A stretch of DNA of 64,000 bases from an uncultured Amylibacter sp. (GCA_959347425.1 OY365741.1:1636501-1700500), one strand, 5' to 3'; counted from the first letter of the stretch, positions 24,644-34,218 are shown. Notes: a model not told the origin generated them from the letters alone. A program made the numbers and translations.

Positions 24644-27076
24644 ATGACTAAACCCACTGAACCAGTTAAAACCCCCCCAACCCACGCCCGTGTCGTCATT
24701 ATCGGCGGGGGAGTCGTCGGCTGCTCCATCCTCTTCCACCTTGCCAAATTCGGCTGGAAAGACACCATCCTACTGGAAAGGGACGAACTCACCTCAGGCT
24801 CATCGTGGCACGCGGCAGGGCAAATCCACACGATTTCGTCCGATCCGAATATATCCAGACTCCAATCCTACACCATTGATTTGTATAAAGAAATAGAGGA
24901 ACTATCGGGGCATTCTGTCGGTCTGCACATCACGGGCGGGTTTTATCTGGCATCCACCAAAGACTGGTACGATTACCTGAAACGCGAGCGGTCAAAGGCG
25001 CGGTATATGGGGCTGAATCAAGAATTCATATCCCCGAAAGAGGTTGCGCAAAGGCATCCGTTGATTGACCCAAAGCACTATCACGCGGCCCTGTGGGACG
25101 ACCAAGACGGGGATTTGGATCCCTCTGGCGCGACCTATGCTTTCGCCAAAGCCGCCAAAGTTTTGGGCGCGGATTATTTCACCCACACTCCCGCTCTGCA
25201 AACCACGCAACGTAAGGACGGCACTTGGGATGTGAAAACGCCAAACGGCGATATTCATGCGGAAATGATTGTGAATTGTGGCGGTCTCTGGGCGCGGGAG
25301 GTGGGGGCAATGGCGAACCTATCCATTCCCGTTCAACCGATGGAGCATCACTATTTAATCACCGAGGAAATCCCAGAAGTTGCCGCCGCCAAAACTCGCC
25401 TGCCTGCGGGAATTGATTACGAGGCAAACATTTATTTCCGCCAAGAACGCACGGGCATGTTGCTCGGCACGTACGAGCCCACTTCCACTCCGTGGCAATT
25501 AAACGGCACGCCGATGGATTTTGGGCATGAGCTATTAAACCCCGATTTGGACAGAATCGCCAGCCGTTTGGAAATGTCGTTTGAGCGGATACCAGCGATT
25601 GGAACGGCGGGGATTAAAAACATTATCAACGGGCCTTTTACCTTTGGCCCCGATGGTAATCCTATGATTGGACCCGTGCCTGGGATGAAAAATTATTGGG
25701 TCGCTGTTGGTGTGATGGCGGGCTTTTGCCAAGGCGGTGGGGTCGGTTTGACTATGGCGGAATGGATAATAGATGGCGAGCCTTCGATTGATGTTTGGGC
25801 GATGGATGTCGCGCGGTTTGGCGATTTTGCCAGCCCCGATTGGGGGACGATTAAAAGCTCTGAAAACTACGAGCGACGGTTTGTTATGACCTTTCCCAAT
25901 GAAACTCTGCCCAAGGGGCGCAAGCAGAAAACCACTGCTTTGTATGACCGTTTGATGGCAAAGGGCGCGGTTATGGGGCAGGGCTTTGGTTTGGAAAATG
26001 TGCTGTGGTTTGGCGATGGGGCGGAGGATGCCTATGAAACTCCAACCTTTGAGCGTAACCGCAGTTTTGATTATGTCGCGCGGGAGGTGAATGCCGTGCG
26101 CAGTGGTGTTGGCGCGATTGAAATTGCCAATTTCGCCAAGCATGAATTTCGCGGGGCAGGGGCGCGTGCCGCCTTGGATTATTTATTGGGGGCGCGCGTG
26201 CCAAAGGTCGGGCGGTTAATGTTAAGTCCGATGTTGACGCATGCAGGGCGGCTTTATGGTGATGTGACCGTTGCCTGTTTGGCTGAGGATTATTTTATGG
26301 TGCTGGGCTCTGGTGCAATGCAAGAGGCGCACCGCCGTTGGTTTGAACAAAACCTGCCCGCCGATGTCGCGTATAATAACGCCTCCGATGACTGGCACGG
26401 GGTGGCGTTAAGTGGTCCGAAATCTCGCGCGGTTTTGTCCGCGTTGACCCGCAAGGATGTATCGGCAGAGGCGTTTAAATTTCGCGATATTTGCCAAACC
26501 TATGTTGGCGGAGTCCCGGTTATTCTGGCTCGGATTAGTTTTTCTGGCGAATTGGGGTATGAGATTTATTGCAAGCCCATCTATTTGTTTCGCTTGGCAG
26601 AGGCGTTGGAGGATGCTGACGCGGATTTGGTTTGGTACGGGGCGCGGGCGTTAATGTCCTTACGGTTAGAAAAATCGTGGGGCGCGTGGGGGTTGGATTA
26701 TCGCCCTGATTTCACCGCCGCCGAATCTGGGCTGGATATGTTTATTGATTGGAACAAGGATTTTATCGGCAAAACCCCCGCCTTGGCAGAGCGCAAATCG
26801 GGGCCGAAACGCAAGATGGTTGGGCTGGTTATTGACGTGGAGGGTGTGGATGTCTCCAATGACGAGGCGATTTTGAAAGACGGGGTGGCGATTGGCTATG
26901 TGTCCTCTGGCGGCTATGCCCATTATGTGAAAAAGTCTATGGCTTTGGGGTATGTTCCCGTGGAATATGCAGTTGCGGGAACGCGGGTGCAGGTGGAAAT
27001 CTTGGGGCAGATGTATCAGGCAGAGATTATCGGTGCTCCGCTTTATGATGCGAATGGGGCGAATATGCGGTCTTAG
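24644..27076 (+). CDS. Dimethylglycine/sarcosine dehydrogenase-like FAD and GcvT protein
   Basis: The 810-residue protein has an N-terminal DAO flavin domain with the dinucleotide motif VVIIGGGVVGCSILFHLAK (15-33). SSWHAAGQ supplies the His to which FAD is covalently linked in DMGDH/SARDH enzymes. A middle domain with GVMAGFCQGGGVGLTMAEWI and a C-terminal GcvT pair (FSGELGYEIY; FIGKTPAL; GYVSSGGYAHYVKKSMALGY) would pass the one-carbon unit to tetrahydrofolate. Likely substrates are dimethylglycine, sarcosine or related methylated amines. AAAGGAAA precedes the ATG. A partial paralogue opens the window. Confidence 0.87.
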   Translation: MTKPTEPVKTPPTHARVVIIGGGVVGCSILFHLAKFGWKDTILLERDELTSGSSWHAAGQIHTISSDPNISRLQSYTIDLYKEIEELSGHSVGLHITGGFYLASTKDWYDYLKRERSKARYMGLNQEFISPKEVAQRHPLIDPKHYHAALWDDQDGDLDPSGATYAFAKAAKVLGADYFTHTPALQTTQRKDGTWDVKTPNGDIHAEMIVNCGGLWAREVGAMANLSIPVQPMEHHYLITEEIPEVAAAKTRLPAGIDYEANIYFRQERTGMLLGTYEPTSTPWQLNGTPMDFGHELLNPDLDRIASRLEMSFERIPAIGTAGIKNIINGPFTFGPDGNPMIGPVPGMKNYWVAVGVMAGFCQGGGVGLTMAEWIIDGEPSIDVWAMDVARFGDFASPDWGTIKSSENYERRFVMTFPNETLPKGRKQKTTALYDRLMAKGAVMGQGFGLENVLWFGDGAEDAYETPTFERNRSFDYVAREVNAVRSGVGAIEIANFAKHEFRGAGARAALDYLLGARVPKVGRLMLSPMLTHAGRLYGDVTVACLAEDYFMVLGSGAMQEAHRRWFEQNLPADVAYNNASDDWHGVALSGPKSRAVLSALTRKDVSAEAFKFRDICQTYVGGVPVILARISFSGELGYEIYCKPIYLFRLAEALEDADADLVWYGARALMSLRLEKSWGAWGLDYRPDFTAAESGLDMFIDWNKDFIGKTPALAERKSGPKRKMVGLVIDVEGVDVSNDEAILKDGVAIGYVSSGGYAHYVKKSMALGYVPVEYAVAGTRVQVEILGQMYQAEIIGAPLYDANGANMRS

Positions 27077-27118
27077 TGATTAGTTATTAGTTATTAGTTA
27101 TTAGTGATTGGTTATTAA
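27077..27118 (+). repeat. Heptad repeat array after the DMGDH-like gene
   Basis: Immediately after the stop come TGATTAG, TTATTAG (several) and TGATTGG heptads. An inverted array at 27497-27529 closes the same intergenic region. Confidence 0.8.
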
Positions 27119-27401
27119 GAATTGTGGGTTCGTTATTTGGGATTAGGGATAGAGGTTTTTTGTTGCGCCCTCACTTCGGGGCAAGCCCCTGCGTTCGGTC
27201 GCCCACCCGCCCACCCCTCCTGCGGAGAGCTGGACGGGTTATTTTAGTGGGGGTTTGGCTCAGCGTCTTGTATATAGTCTAAATAAATTTAGAGCAAACC
27301 TATCACCACTTCCTAAGTATTCTAAACAAATAATCCAATTTATAGTCTTGTTATTCCAGATAGTAAATTTATAGAAAAAATATAGTCTTGAAACCCAAGG
27401 G

Positions 27402-27444
27402 CTTTTGGCATGTCCTGCTCACAGAGCAGGGCTACGCACAAAAG
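27402..27444. repeat. Nested hairpin element A, copy 1
   Basis: CTTTTG and CAAAAG form an outer stem around the hairpin CCTGCTC-aca-GAGCAGG. The copy at 50560 has an unrelated but perfectly paired inner stem with the same flanks. Confidence 0.8.
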
Positions 27445-27450
27445 ACCCCG

Positions 27451-27492
27451 CTGGTCGGCATTCGCGCAAGCGATGACGAAGACCCGAAGGGC
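27451..27492. repeat. Hairpin element B, copy 1
   Basis: CTGGTCGG, an inner hairpin of CATTCGC-gcaa-GCGATG type, then ACGAAGACCCGAAGGGC. GGTC pairs with GACC outside the inner stem, and CCC-gaa-GGG makes a terminal mini-hairpin. Confidence 0.8.
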
Positions 27493-27496
27493 TAAA

Positions 27497-27529
27497 AAAC
27501 TAACAACTAATAACTAACAACTAATAACT
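27497..27529 (-). repeat. Heptad repeat array at the 3' end of the second dctM
   Basis: On the gene strand the stop codon TAG is followed by TTATTAG-TTGTTAG-type heptads. The TAG itself is the first unit of the array. Confidence 0.75.
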
Positions 27530-28922
27530 ACTTAATCACCCTCTCTGGTCCCAACAGCGTATCGGGCAGAAAGGTTGATATTTGCGGCACATAAGTAACA
27601 ATAATTAAAAACAAAAACATAATCCCTAAGAACGGCAAAGCCGCCCGCACAACGGCAATCATAGACATCCCCGCCACGCCAGAGGTCACAAACAGGTTCA
27701 ATCCCACGGGCGGGGTCAGCATGCCTATTTCCATATTCACCACCATAATAATACCCAGATGAATCGGGTCTATGCCCAGCTCTATCGCTATCGGAAACAC
27801 CAGTGGCGCGACAATAACTAACAAGCCTGACGGCTCCATAAACTGCCCGCCAATCAGCAAAATCACATTCACCACAATTAAAAACATCACGGGACCAAAG
27901 CCATAGGCAAGCATCGTTTCGGTGATTTGCTGGGGTAATCGCTCCTCTGTAATCACGTGTTTTAATAGCAACGCATTGGCAATCACAAACATCAGCATAA
28001 TAATTAATTTGCCCGCGTCCAGCATAGTCGCGCGGACTTGCGGATGCCAAAACGCGGTTATCAGGGCGGCTGGATTTTGTAGCAAGGTTTGCCTTTCCCC
28101 GCCGTCTTTACCCGCCAGAGGCCCAATATCGCGATAAATAAAACACGCCACGATAAAAGCATAAACCGAGGCAACGGCAGCCGCTTCCGTAGGTGTAAAA
28201 ATCCCATAAGTCAGCCCAGGAATACCATAAATCCCCACCATAATAATAACAATCAGCATCAATCCCCAGAAGGCTTCGCGGAACGAATCGCCGATTTCGC
28301 GCCAGCCTTTCCACGCTTGGGCGGGCATATTTTTATACCGCGCCATGATATAAATTCCAATCATCAGCATCAAACCCGCCAGCAAGCCGGGCAAAACCCC
28401 CGCCATAAACATCCGTCCAACCGATACATTCACCGTGGCCGCATAGACTACCATAACGATGGACGGCGGGATCAATATCCCCAAAGTGCCAGCGTTGCAA
28501 ATCACCCCCGCGGCGAATTCTTTGCTATACCCCGCTTGGCGCATCGCGCCGATAACGATGGTACCGATGGCTACCACAGTTGCGGGGGACGACCCCGAAA
28601 GGGCAGCAAACATCATACACGCCAGAACCGAGGCTATCGCCAATCCTCCACGCAAATGCCCGACCAGAGCAATGGAAAAACGGATGATTCGTTGCGCCGT
28701 TCCGCCCGCCGACATAAACGCGGAGGCTAGAATAAAAAACGGAATTGCCAGCAAAAGCGGGTGTCCTTGGAAGGCTTCAAACAGGCTCTGCGCGATGGTC
28801 GCGGTGGAGCTATCCGAATAAATCAGCAGGAATATCATGGACGATAGCCCAAGGGAAATCGCAATCGGCACCCCTGCCATCATTAAAATAATAATAGACA
28901 TAAATAATAAAAATATATCCAT
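27528..28922 (-). CDS. dctM: TRAP transporter large permease (DctM family), second system
   Basis: The 464-residue, about 12-helix protein has AALSGSSPATVVAIGTIVIGAM near 108-130, AGTLGILIPPSIVMVVYA, YGIFTPTEAAAVA and the C-terminal MLTPPVGLNLFVTSG. These place it in the DctM family, a paralogue of the gene at 20523. It is transcribed after dctQ with a 3-base gap. Downstream lies the heptad array and dispersed block. The substrate is unknown. Confidence 0.92.
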   Translation of the reverse strand: MDIFLLFMSIIILMMAGVPIAISLGLSSMIFLLIYSDSSTATIAQSLFEAFQGHPLLLAIPFFILASAFMSAGGTAQRIIRFSIALVGHLRGGLAIASVLACMMFAALSGSSPATVVAIGTIVIGAMRQAGYSKEFAAGVICNAGTLGILIPPSIVMVVYAATVNVSVGRMFMAGVLPGLLAGLMLMIGIYIMARYKNMPAQAWKGWREIGDSFREAFWGLMLIVIIMVGIYGIPGLTYGIFTPTEAAAVASVYAFIVACFIYRDIGPLAGKDGGERQTLLQNPAALITAFWHPQVRATMLDAGKLIIMLMFVIANALLLKHVITEERLPQQITETMLAYGFGPVMFLIVVNVILLIGGQFMEPSGLLVIVAPLVFPIAIELGIDPIHLGIIMVVNMEIGMLTPPVGLNLFVTSGVAGMSMIAVVRAALPFLGIMFLFLIIVTYVPQISTFLPDTLLGPERVIK

Positions 28923-28925
28923 GGG

Positions 28926-29642
28926 TTAATTCTTTTTCGTATTTTTAGGGGTAGGTGTGGGTGTCATTGTGGGTGCGTCTTCCAGCTCGTGATTGACAAT
29001 AACCATCTGCAAACGCCCCTGCCATATTGCCACTGCCGCTTGGCAAAACCGAAATAATAACAGCACGGCGGCGATGGGCAGGGCGATATAAGGCACGGCT
29101 TTGGGCATGCGTTCATAGGCCTCTCCGCTGTTCAAAAGAACCTCCAACCAGCGCATAAAAAACGGGATGGGAATATCGTTGGTTTCATACCAGCCATAGC
29201 CGCGAAAATTATCGGCAAACCCCGTCGGTATCCAGCGACCTGTCGTCGGGGGCAGGTTGGCAAAGGGTGCCCAATAATCCCATCCGCCCTTTAATAACAG
29301 CGCGGAATAAAGGATACAAGCAATCACAGCAAACAGCCCCACGCGGCGTTTCATTGCGGGCGGTAGATAATTAATCAAGGCATCCACCCCCAGATGAGAT
29401 GATTTTTTCACGGCAAAGGACGCGCCGATAAGCACCATCCATGCGAACATAAAAACGCTGAGTTCCAACGCCCAAAATATATTACTATTAAAAACAAAAC
29501 GAGCAATGACATTGGCGAAAGTCATAATCGCCATCATGCCCAAAAGGAAAACAATCATAGTTGTTTCAATGGTTTCAACCCACGGTTCAACCTTGTGGTT
29601 AAGCCATGTTTTTATCCCTGATGATTTATTATTTTGTGTCAT
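28926..29642 (-). CDS. dctQ: TRAP transporter small permease (DctQ family), second system
   Basis: The 238-residue membrane protein carries the DctQ motif NVIARFVFNSNIFWALELSV and GASFAVKKSSHLGVDALI. A hydrophilic insertion (WDYWAPFANLPPTTGRWIPT and on to about residue 175) separates helices 3 and 4; this occurs in larger DctQ proteins. It lies between the SBP and DctM genes. A GC-rich hairpin sits between the SBP stop and this gene. Confidence 0.87.
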   Translation of the reverse strand: MTQNNKSSGIKTWLNHKVEPWVETIETTMIVFLLGMMAIMTFANVIARFVFNSNIFWALELSVFMFAWMVLIGASFAVKKSSHLGVDALINYLPPAMKRRVGLFAVIACILYSALLLKGGWDYWAPFANLPPTTGRWIPTGFADNFRGYGWYETNDIPIPFFMRWLEVLLNSGEAYERMPKAVPYIALPIAAVLLLFRFCQAAVAIWQGRLQMVIVNHELEDAPTMTPTPTPKNTKKN

Positions 29643-29654
29643 AATGTTTTGCCA

Positions 29655-29702
29655 AAATCCCCCACCCCGCCCGTATAAAATAGGCGGCGGGATGGGATTT
29701 TT
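29655..29702 (-). terminator. GC-rich hairpin between TRAP SBP and dctQ
   Basis: On the gene strand ATCCCatCCCGCC pairs with GGGCGGGgtGGGGGAT around a short AT loop, just before ATTTTGG and about 10 bases from the dctQ ATG. Only four T follow, so it is more likely an attenuator or mRNA 3'-end stabiliser favouring SBP expression than a full terminator. Confidence 0.5.
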
Positions 29703-29751
29703 TACAGAAAGTTTTACAGAAAGTTTTACAAGATTATTTTACAGAAAGTTT
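29698..29751 (-). repeat. Tandem 13-bp repeats after the TRAP SBP stop
   Basis: Near-identical units of TTTTACAGAAAG (plus-strand reading) occur three times, with one degenerate copy, directly downstream of the SBP stop codon. Each carries a TAA on the gene strand. Confidence 0.75.
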
Positions 29752-30756
29752 TTACAACCCCGCATTAATTTCCTGCGCGGCCTTGATATTTTCCACCCCA
29801 ACATCGGCTTCAAATTGTTTCCAAACGGGGCGCATAGCATCCACCCAAACCTCGCGTTGCGCGGGGGTAAGGGTGCGAACAACACCGCCATTGGCTATGA
29901 TAGACTGCTTTGCCTGCTCATTCACCTTGGTTGATTCTTTGTTACGGGTATCAGTGACCTCTTGCATAATTTGCAAGAATTGCGTGCGAACGGCGGGCTC
30001 TAAACTATCCAACCAATCCACGCTGGTAACCAACAAATAATCCAAAATCCCATGGTCGGTTTGGGTTATACCGTCCTGAACTTCGGAATATTTTTGCCCA
30101 AAGATATTAGACCAAGTGTTTTCCTGTCCATCAACCACGCCTTGTTGCAACGCACCATAGACTTCGGCAAAAGCCATCTTTTGCGGACTGCCACCAATGG
30201 CCGCCATTTGCGCCGCCAAAACATCAGACGTTTGCACGCGGAATTTCAATCCGCTTGCGTCCGAGGGTGCGATAAGCGGCACATTCGCCGACATTTGTTT
30301 CATGCCGTTGTGCCAATATCCCAGCCCCTGAAGCCCGCGGTTTTGCATGCTATCCAGCATAGCCTGTCCGTTCGCGGAGGCTTGGAAAGCCTCAACCGCT
30401 TCGATGTTTTTAAACATAAAGGGCAAATCAAAAATGCGAAATTGTTTGGTGAATTTTTCAAATTTGGATAGGGACGGGGCGGCCAGTTGTAAATCGCCCT
30501 GCAACATTGCCTCCAGTGCTTTATCATCGTTGTAAAGGGACGAATTGGGGAAGACTTCCATGCAAGCCGTACCGTTCATTTCGGCATTCACTCGCTCTGC
30601 CAGTAAGGCGGCAGCGATGCCTTTGGGGTGTTTATCGGTGTTCGTCACATGGCTGAATTTAATGACGACTTCGCCTGTTTCACAGCTGGCAAAGCCCGCG
30701 CTGGGCAGGGCAATCGTGGCGACGGCAATGGCCGCATATTTTAATAGATGGTTCAT
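29752..30756 (-). CDS. dctP: TRAP transporter substrate-binding protein (DctP family), second system
   Basis: The 334-residue exported protein has a signal peptide ending GFASC and the DctP pattern: VVIKFSHVTNTDKHPKGIAA, FRVQTSDVLAAQMAAIGGSP (substrate Arg in the KFRVQTS segment) and VYGALQQGVVDGQENTWSNI. It belongs to the C4-dicarboxylate-like DctP group and is more typical than the SBP at 18822. It is the first gene of the operon; the 237-bp region upstream (30757-30993) contains no gene. A Cys (residue 25) just after the signal peptide could alternatively mark a lipoprotein. Confidence 0.92.
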   Translation of the reverse strand: MNHLLKYAAIAVATIALPSAGFASCETGEVVIKFSHVTNTDKHPKGIAAALLAERVNAEMNGTACMEVFPNSSLYNDDKALEAMLQGDLQLAAPSLSKFEKFTKQFRIFDLPFMFKNIEAVEAFQASANGQAMLDSMQNRGLQGLGYWHNGMKQMSANVPLIAPSDASGLKFRVQTSDVLAAQMAAIGGSPQKMAFAEVYGALQQGVVDGQENTWSNIFGQKYSEVQDGITQTDHGILDYLLVTSVDWLDSLEPAVRTQFLQIMQEVTDTRNKESTKVNEQAKQSIIANGGVVRTLTPAQREVWVDAMRPVWKQFEADVGVENIKAAQEINAGL

Positions 30757-30993
30757 TTTGGGTTCTCTCCTTCAATCGGTTTTTGGGGTATAATTGTGGC
30801 AACGCGGGGATAAAAACCAAAGCCCAGCGTGCCGTGTTTGAACAGGCTAGGGTGTTATGACGGGGGAGTCAAGGGGGTTTCACAATTATTATTCACAAAA
30901 CCGTGTTTTTATAAAATTTTAATGTGTTTAGGAGGTTTTTTTACCTTTTACAAGGCGTAAAATACGACATAATGTTGCAATTATTTGGTGATT

Positions 30994-32667
30994 TTAGCGA
31001 TTAACGCTAAAAGGTGGATACCAATAGGACACCCCCGCCGTTTGTTTATCAATAATAACGAAATTATCGGCAAAAACCCGATGCCACGGACCCCAATCGC
31101 CATTCGGCCATTGCACGCGAACCTCTGCCCGCTCTGCCACACCCAGCCCAAAATGGATAAACCCAAGTTGCCCCGAAGCATGCCCACCCCCGCTCTGCAC
31201 TCTGTGCATTTGCGTTAGATTGCCAGTTTTCACGGCTATCCTTGCGCCGATAGCGGAGGGATTAACCATCCCGTTTTGCAATTCCACCGCCAGAAAATTA
31301 CCCAAATCGGCGTTGCCCCATTCCGCGTTATCCGACTCCGCCTTACGCCCAAGATTGCGAAACAAACTGACCTGTTCACGGCGATTAACCACCAGTAAAT
31401 CCAAGCGACCATCGGCGTTAAAATCAGAAACCACCGCGCCCCGCCCGCGTTTTGGCAGGGCGATACCCGCGGCCTCCCCCACCTCGACAAACTGCCCGTC
31501 CAACCCCCCCAATAACAGATTATCCGGATCGTATTCGGCAAAATCCGGCATTTGTTCGACATTCCCCTTGGCTATAAACAAATCCAACCGTGCGTCATTG
31601 TTAAAATCGGCAAACTGCGTGTGCCAACCAGTGGAGGGCTTGCTATCATCGCCGATATAGGGACGGTGGGCTGTTGTTTTGCTCTCAAACGCGATATCGC
31701 GGTAGAGCGGGGCGGCCGTATCACGATCTTCATCCAGCTGTTGCAGCATGGTATCGCCCATGGAGGATAGCGCGTATTCGGGGCGACCATCGCCGTTCAA
31801 ATCCGCCTCTGCTATCCCCATTCCCCAGATAACCAGTTTTTGCCAGCCGTCTTTCGCCTGATAGAGGCGGGGCGGGGTGTTTGGCGTGATGTGCCAAAGT
31901 TGCTCCTGCCCGTTAATGTGATATTGGCGATCGTTCGTGATGCGCAAATCAAACTGCCCCTGATTATCCCAATCGGTGAAAAGCATGGATAAGGCGCAAA
32001 AGCCGGGGTGCAGGGCGGTAGGGTTGCTATAATCGGGGGTTGTGGTGTTTGCAGAGTTCGCGTGGGGTCGCATCAGCACATTATCCTCGCAAGTACCCCA
32101 AGGGGTATCGGCGGCAAATCTGTCAATATAATTGGCAAAGGCAAGGGTTGGGAATTTCGCCTCGCCTTCCCATATCGCGGAAAACCCGGTGCTCCACTGG
32201 TTGCCTCCATCAAAGCCAAAAGTCGCATTGGCGGGGGCAAACTGGCAATCGCCCAGCCCGCGATATAACAGGTTTTCACCCACCCGCAGAATAACCAAAT
32301 CAATATGGTCGTCCGCGTCAATATGTATCGGGTACGCACCCGTGGTGTTAAGAATTTCATCGGCAAAGGGTTTTTGGGCAAAACGGATTTCGCCGCCTTG
32401 TTTGGATTGATTAACATAGAGCCCCGCAGGGTTCGTTCCCCCCGCGATAAAAACATCCGCCAAGCGGTCGTTATTGCAATCAAAACTGGCCGCACCCCCG
32501 CCGACATAGTATTCAAAATCACCGTCATAGACGTGGGTTATTCCGCCCGCCTCCGCCTGTTCGGTGAATTGGGGGATATCGCTCGCGATGGCGGGGTGTG
32601 TGAAAAAAAACCCCGCAAAAAGCCATATAAAAATTTTGGCAAAAAGAAAATTTGACACTCTTATCAT
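30994..32667 (-). CDS. Exported FG-GAP/VCBS repeat protein with ASPIC/UnbV domain
   Basis: The 557-residue protein has a signal peptide and a beta-propeller of FG-GAP/VCBS repeats: FDCNNDRLADVFIAGG, DADDHIDLVILRVG, DLNGDGRPEYALSSMG, DFNNDARLDLFIAKG and DFNADGRLDLLVVNR. The DxNxDGxxD loops bind calcium. The C-terminal 110 residues are an ASPIC/UnbV domain (NPSAIGARIAVKTG, SGGGHASGQLGFIHFGLG). The combination resembles CRTAC1-like proteins. Its start overlaps the upstream di-haem gene by 4 bases, so the two probably act together in the periplasm or outside the cell. Confidence 0.85.
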   Translation of the reverse strand: MIRVSNFLFAKIFIWLFAGFFFTHPAIASDIPQFTEQAEAGGITHVYDGDFEYYVGGGAASFDCNNDRLADVFIAGGTNPAGLYVNQSKQGGEIRFAQKPFADEILNTTGAYPIHIDADDHIDLVILRVGENLLYRGLGDCQFAPANATFGFDGGNQWSTGFSAIWEGEAKFPTLAFANYIDRFAADTPWGTCEDNVLMRPHANSANTTTPDYSNPTALHPGFCALSMLFTDWDNQGQFDLRITNDRQYHINGQEQLWHITPNTPPRLYQAKDGWQKLVIWGMGIAEADLNGDGRPEYALSSMGDTMLQQLDEDRDTAAPLYRDIAFESKTTAHRPYIGDDSKPSTGWHTQFADFNNDARLDLFIAKGNVEQMPDFAEYDPDNLLLGGLDGQFVEVGEAAGIALPKRGRGAVVSDFNADGRLDLLVVNRREQVSLFRNLGRKAESDNAEWGNADLGNFLAVELQNGMVNPSAIGARIAVKTGNLTQMHRVQSGGGHASGQLGFIHFGLGVAERAEVRVQWPNGDWGPWHRVFADNFVIIDKQTAGVSYWYPPFSVNR

Positions 32668-34094
32668 GGCGCGTCCTCTATCCGTAATGTTTTCAAAAAC
32701 GCGATAATATCGGACTGCACATCCGCGCCCGCCTTGATAAACGCATCCCGAGCCATCCGCCCCGCACCGCCGTGCGCGCCGATAATCCCCGCCAGAGTCG
32801 TAAAGTCATTCCTATGCCCATAAGGAGGCGTTGATGCCACGCCCCACAGCTCTGCCGTGATGAAATAATCGCGCCCGACAAACCGTTGCGATAGCAATTC
32901 ATTGCCCAATAAATTCACCTGCTGGTCGGTCATTTTATGGCGTTTCAAATCGCCAAACAAAGGTATCAGAATCGCCCCAGTTTCATCACGGGGCAGTCCC
33001 CGCGCCCATTCCAGCAGAGCCAAATCGTAAATCGCAGGGGTCGCCACATCGCGGGTATTGAGCGTCCCCGCAGCATCATAAGGTCCAGGGTCAGCAAAGC
33101 CCAAATTATGCAAGGGCAGGGACATTTTATGGCAACTGGTACAGCCCAAATCGTTAAAATACCCGCGCCCTCGCGTCGCCGCCGCCCGCCAATTCGCATC
33201 ATCTGGTTGCTGGATTATCGGCGGGGGCAACCCCGCCTGCCACGCCACCAATGCGGATATATCACCCGCAAGCAGTTCGTCCGCCACCCCGTCTTCATCA
33301 AAATCAGCCTCGCCCGTCCAACGTTCGCCAAAGCGTTCCTCTGCCTGCATACCATGGTGATGGTTCATCGCGTTAATGGTGAATTGACGCAGGGAGGTCA
33401 TCACCCCCTTTTGCGAAAACGGGCGGATGATTAAATCGGTATCCACCCCGTCTATTTCGGATAAATCAACGAGCCCATCGGGGGTTGCCGTGATGAAACC
33501 ATAACGGATGTTTTTCGTTTGCAACGCCACCCGCACGGGGGTTTGTTGCACTCGTGCGGTTTGCAAGGCTTGGGCGCGTTGGGCGGTTAAATCCGCGCTC
33601 ATCTCCCGCGCTAGCAGTTCAATCAACCCCGCGCCGAACAGGTGGTTCGTGCCGCGTTCGTTAGAGAATTCTGGGTTTGTCGTGTCAAAATCGTGGTTTT
33701 TAAATCCCTCAGAGACAAAGACATTGGTCACGAAATCCCCCGCTCCGCCTATGAATGGCAGGTTGTGGCAAGAGCTACAAGCGGCCGCGTCTGGCCCCGA
33801 TATCCGCTGGTGGCTGAATCGCGCGGGGGTGCGGGTTTTTGTTGGGATTATGGCTTGGGTGGCGCGGGGGCGACCTGCTCCGTCGTGTCGAGTGAAGGGG
33901 GCGGTGAAGAGGATTTCGCCCGTGTCGCGTAGGGTTTCAAGGGTTTGTGCGTCCAGAGTACCACTGGGAATCGGTGTTTTGCCGAGGGCAGGGGTGATTT
34001 CGTCCCATAGGTTCTCTTGTGTGTTCTGCCCCTGTACTGGCAAGGGGAGTCCAAAACAAAGAAAGCAAAATAAAATGGGGGCAGTCAATTTCAT
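32664..34094 (-). CDS. Di-haem c-type oxidoreductase (DHOR / putative peroxidase family)
   Basis: The 476-residue exported protein has a signal peptide (cut near VQG-QN) and two c-type haem motifs, CSSCH (106-110) and CTSCH (318-322). It resembles the di-haem oxidoreductase/thiol oxidoreductase group related to MauG and cytochrome c peroxidases. The segment ELWGVASTPPYGHRN near the C-terminus is typical. It is the first gene of a two-gene unit with the FG-GAP/ASPIC protein. Substrate is unknown; oxidative modification of its partner is one possibility. Confidence 0.82.
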   Translation of the reverse strand: MKLTAPILFCFLCFGLPLPVQGQNTQENLWDEITPALGKTPIPSGTLDAQTLETLRDTGEILFTAPFTRHDGAGRPRATQAIIPTKTRTPARFSHQRISGPDAAACSSCHNLPFIGGAGDFVTNVFVSEGFKNHDFDTTNPEFSNERGTNHLFGAGLIELLAREMSADLTAQRAQALQTARVQQTPVRVALQTKNIRYGFITATPDGLVDLSEIDGVDTDLIIRPFSQKGVMTSLRQFTINAMNHHHGMQAEERFGERWTGEADFDEDGVADELLAGDISALVAWQAGLPPPIIQQPDDANWRAAATRGRGYFNDLGCTSCHKMSLPLHNLGFADPGPYDAAGTLNTRDVATPAIYDLALLEWARGLPRDETGAILIPLFGDLKRHKMTDQQVNLLGNELLSQRFVGRDYFITAELWGVASTPPYGHRNDFTTLAGIIGAHGGAGRMARDAFIKAGADVQSDIIAFLKTLRIEDAP

Positions 34095-34218
34095 AAACCG
34101 CTTATGCCCCGCTTGGCGAAAAAATGCAAGTTTAATGAATAACTCATCATTCGCACCTAATCACAAAAAGTTTATCACTAATCGCACCCTTTTACCCCCT
34201 AATACCCAAAACCCGCCC

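Larger units (their letters stand above)
27107..27493 (+). repeat. Dispersed intergenic block, copy 1
   Basis: The 451-bp space between convergent genes (27077-27527) has no gene. It holds a block that recurs at 50301-50649 in the same orientation, sharing GAGGTTTTTTGTTGCGCCCT, CCCACCCCTCCTGCGGAGAG, AAATAAATTTAGAGCAAACC and the two hairpin elements near its end. Copy 1 carries an additional GGGGCaaGCCCC hairpin near 27178. Confidence 0.85.

Noticed and set aside
27077..27118. Heptad arrays as CRISPR repeats
   Set aside because: The units are 7 bp with no unique spacers and no cas genes are present.
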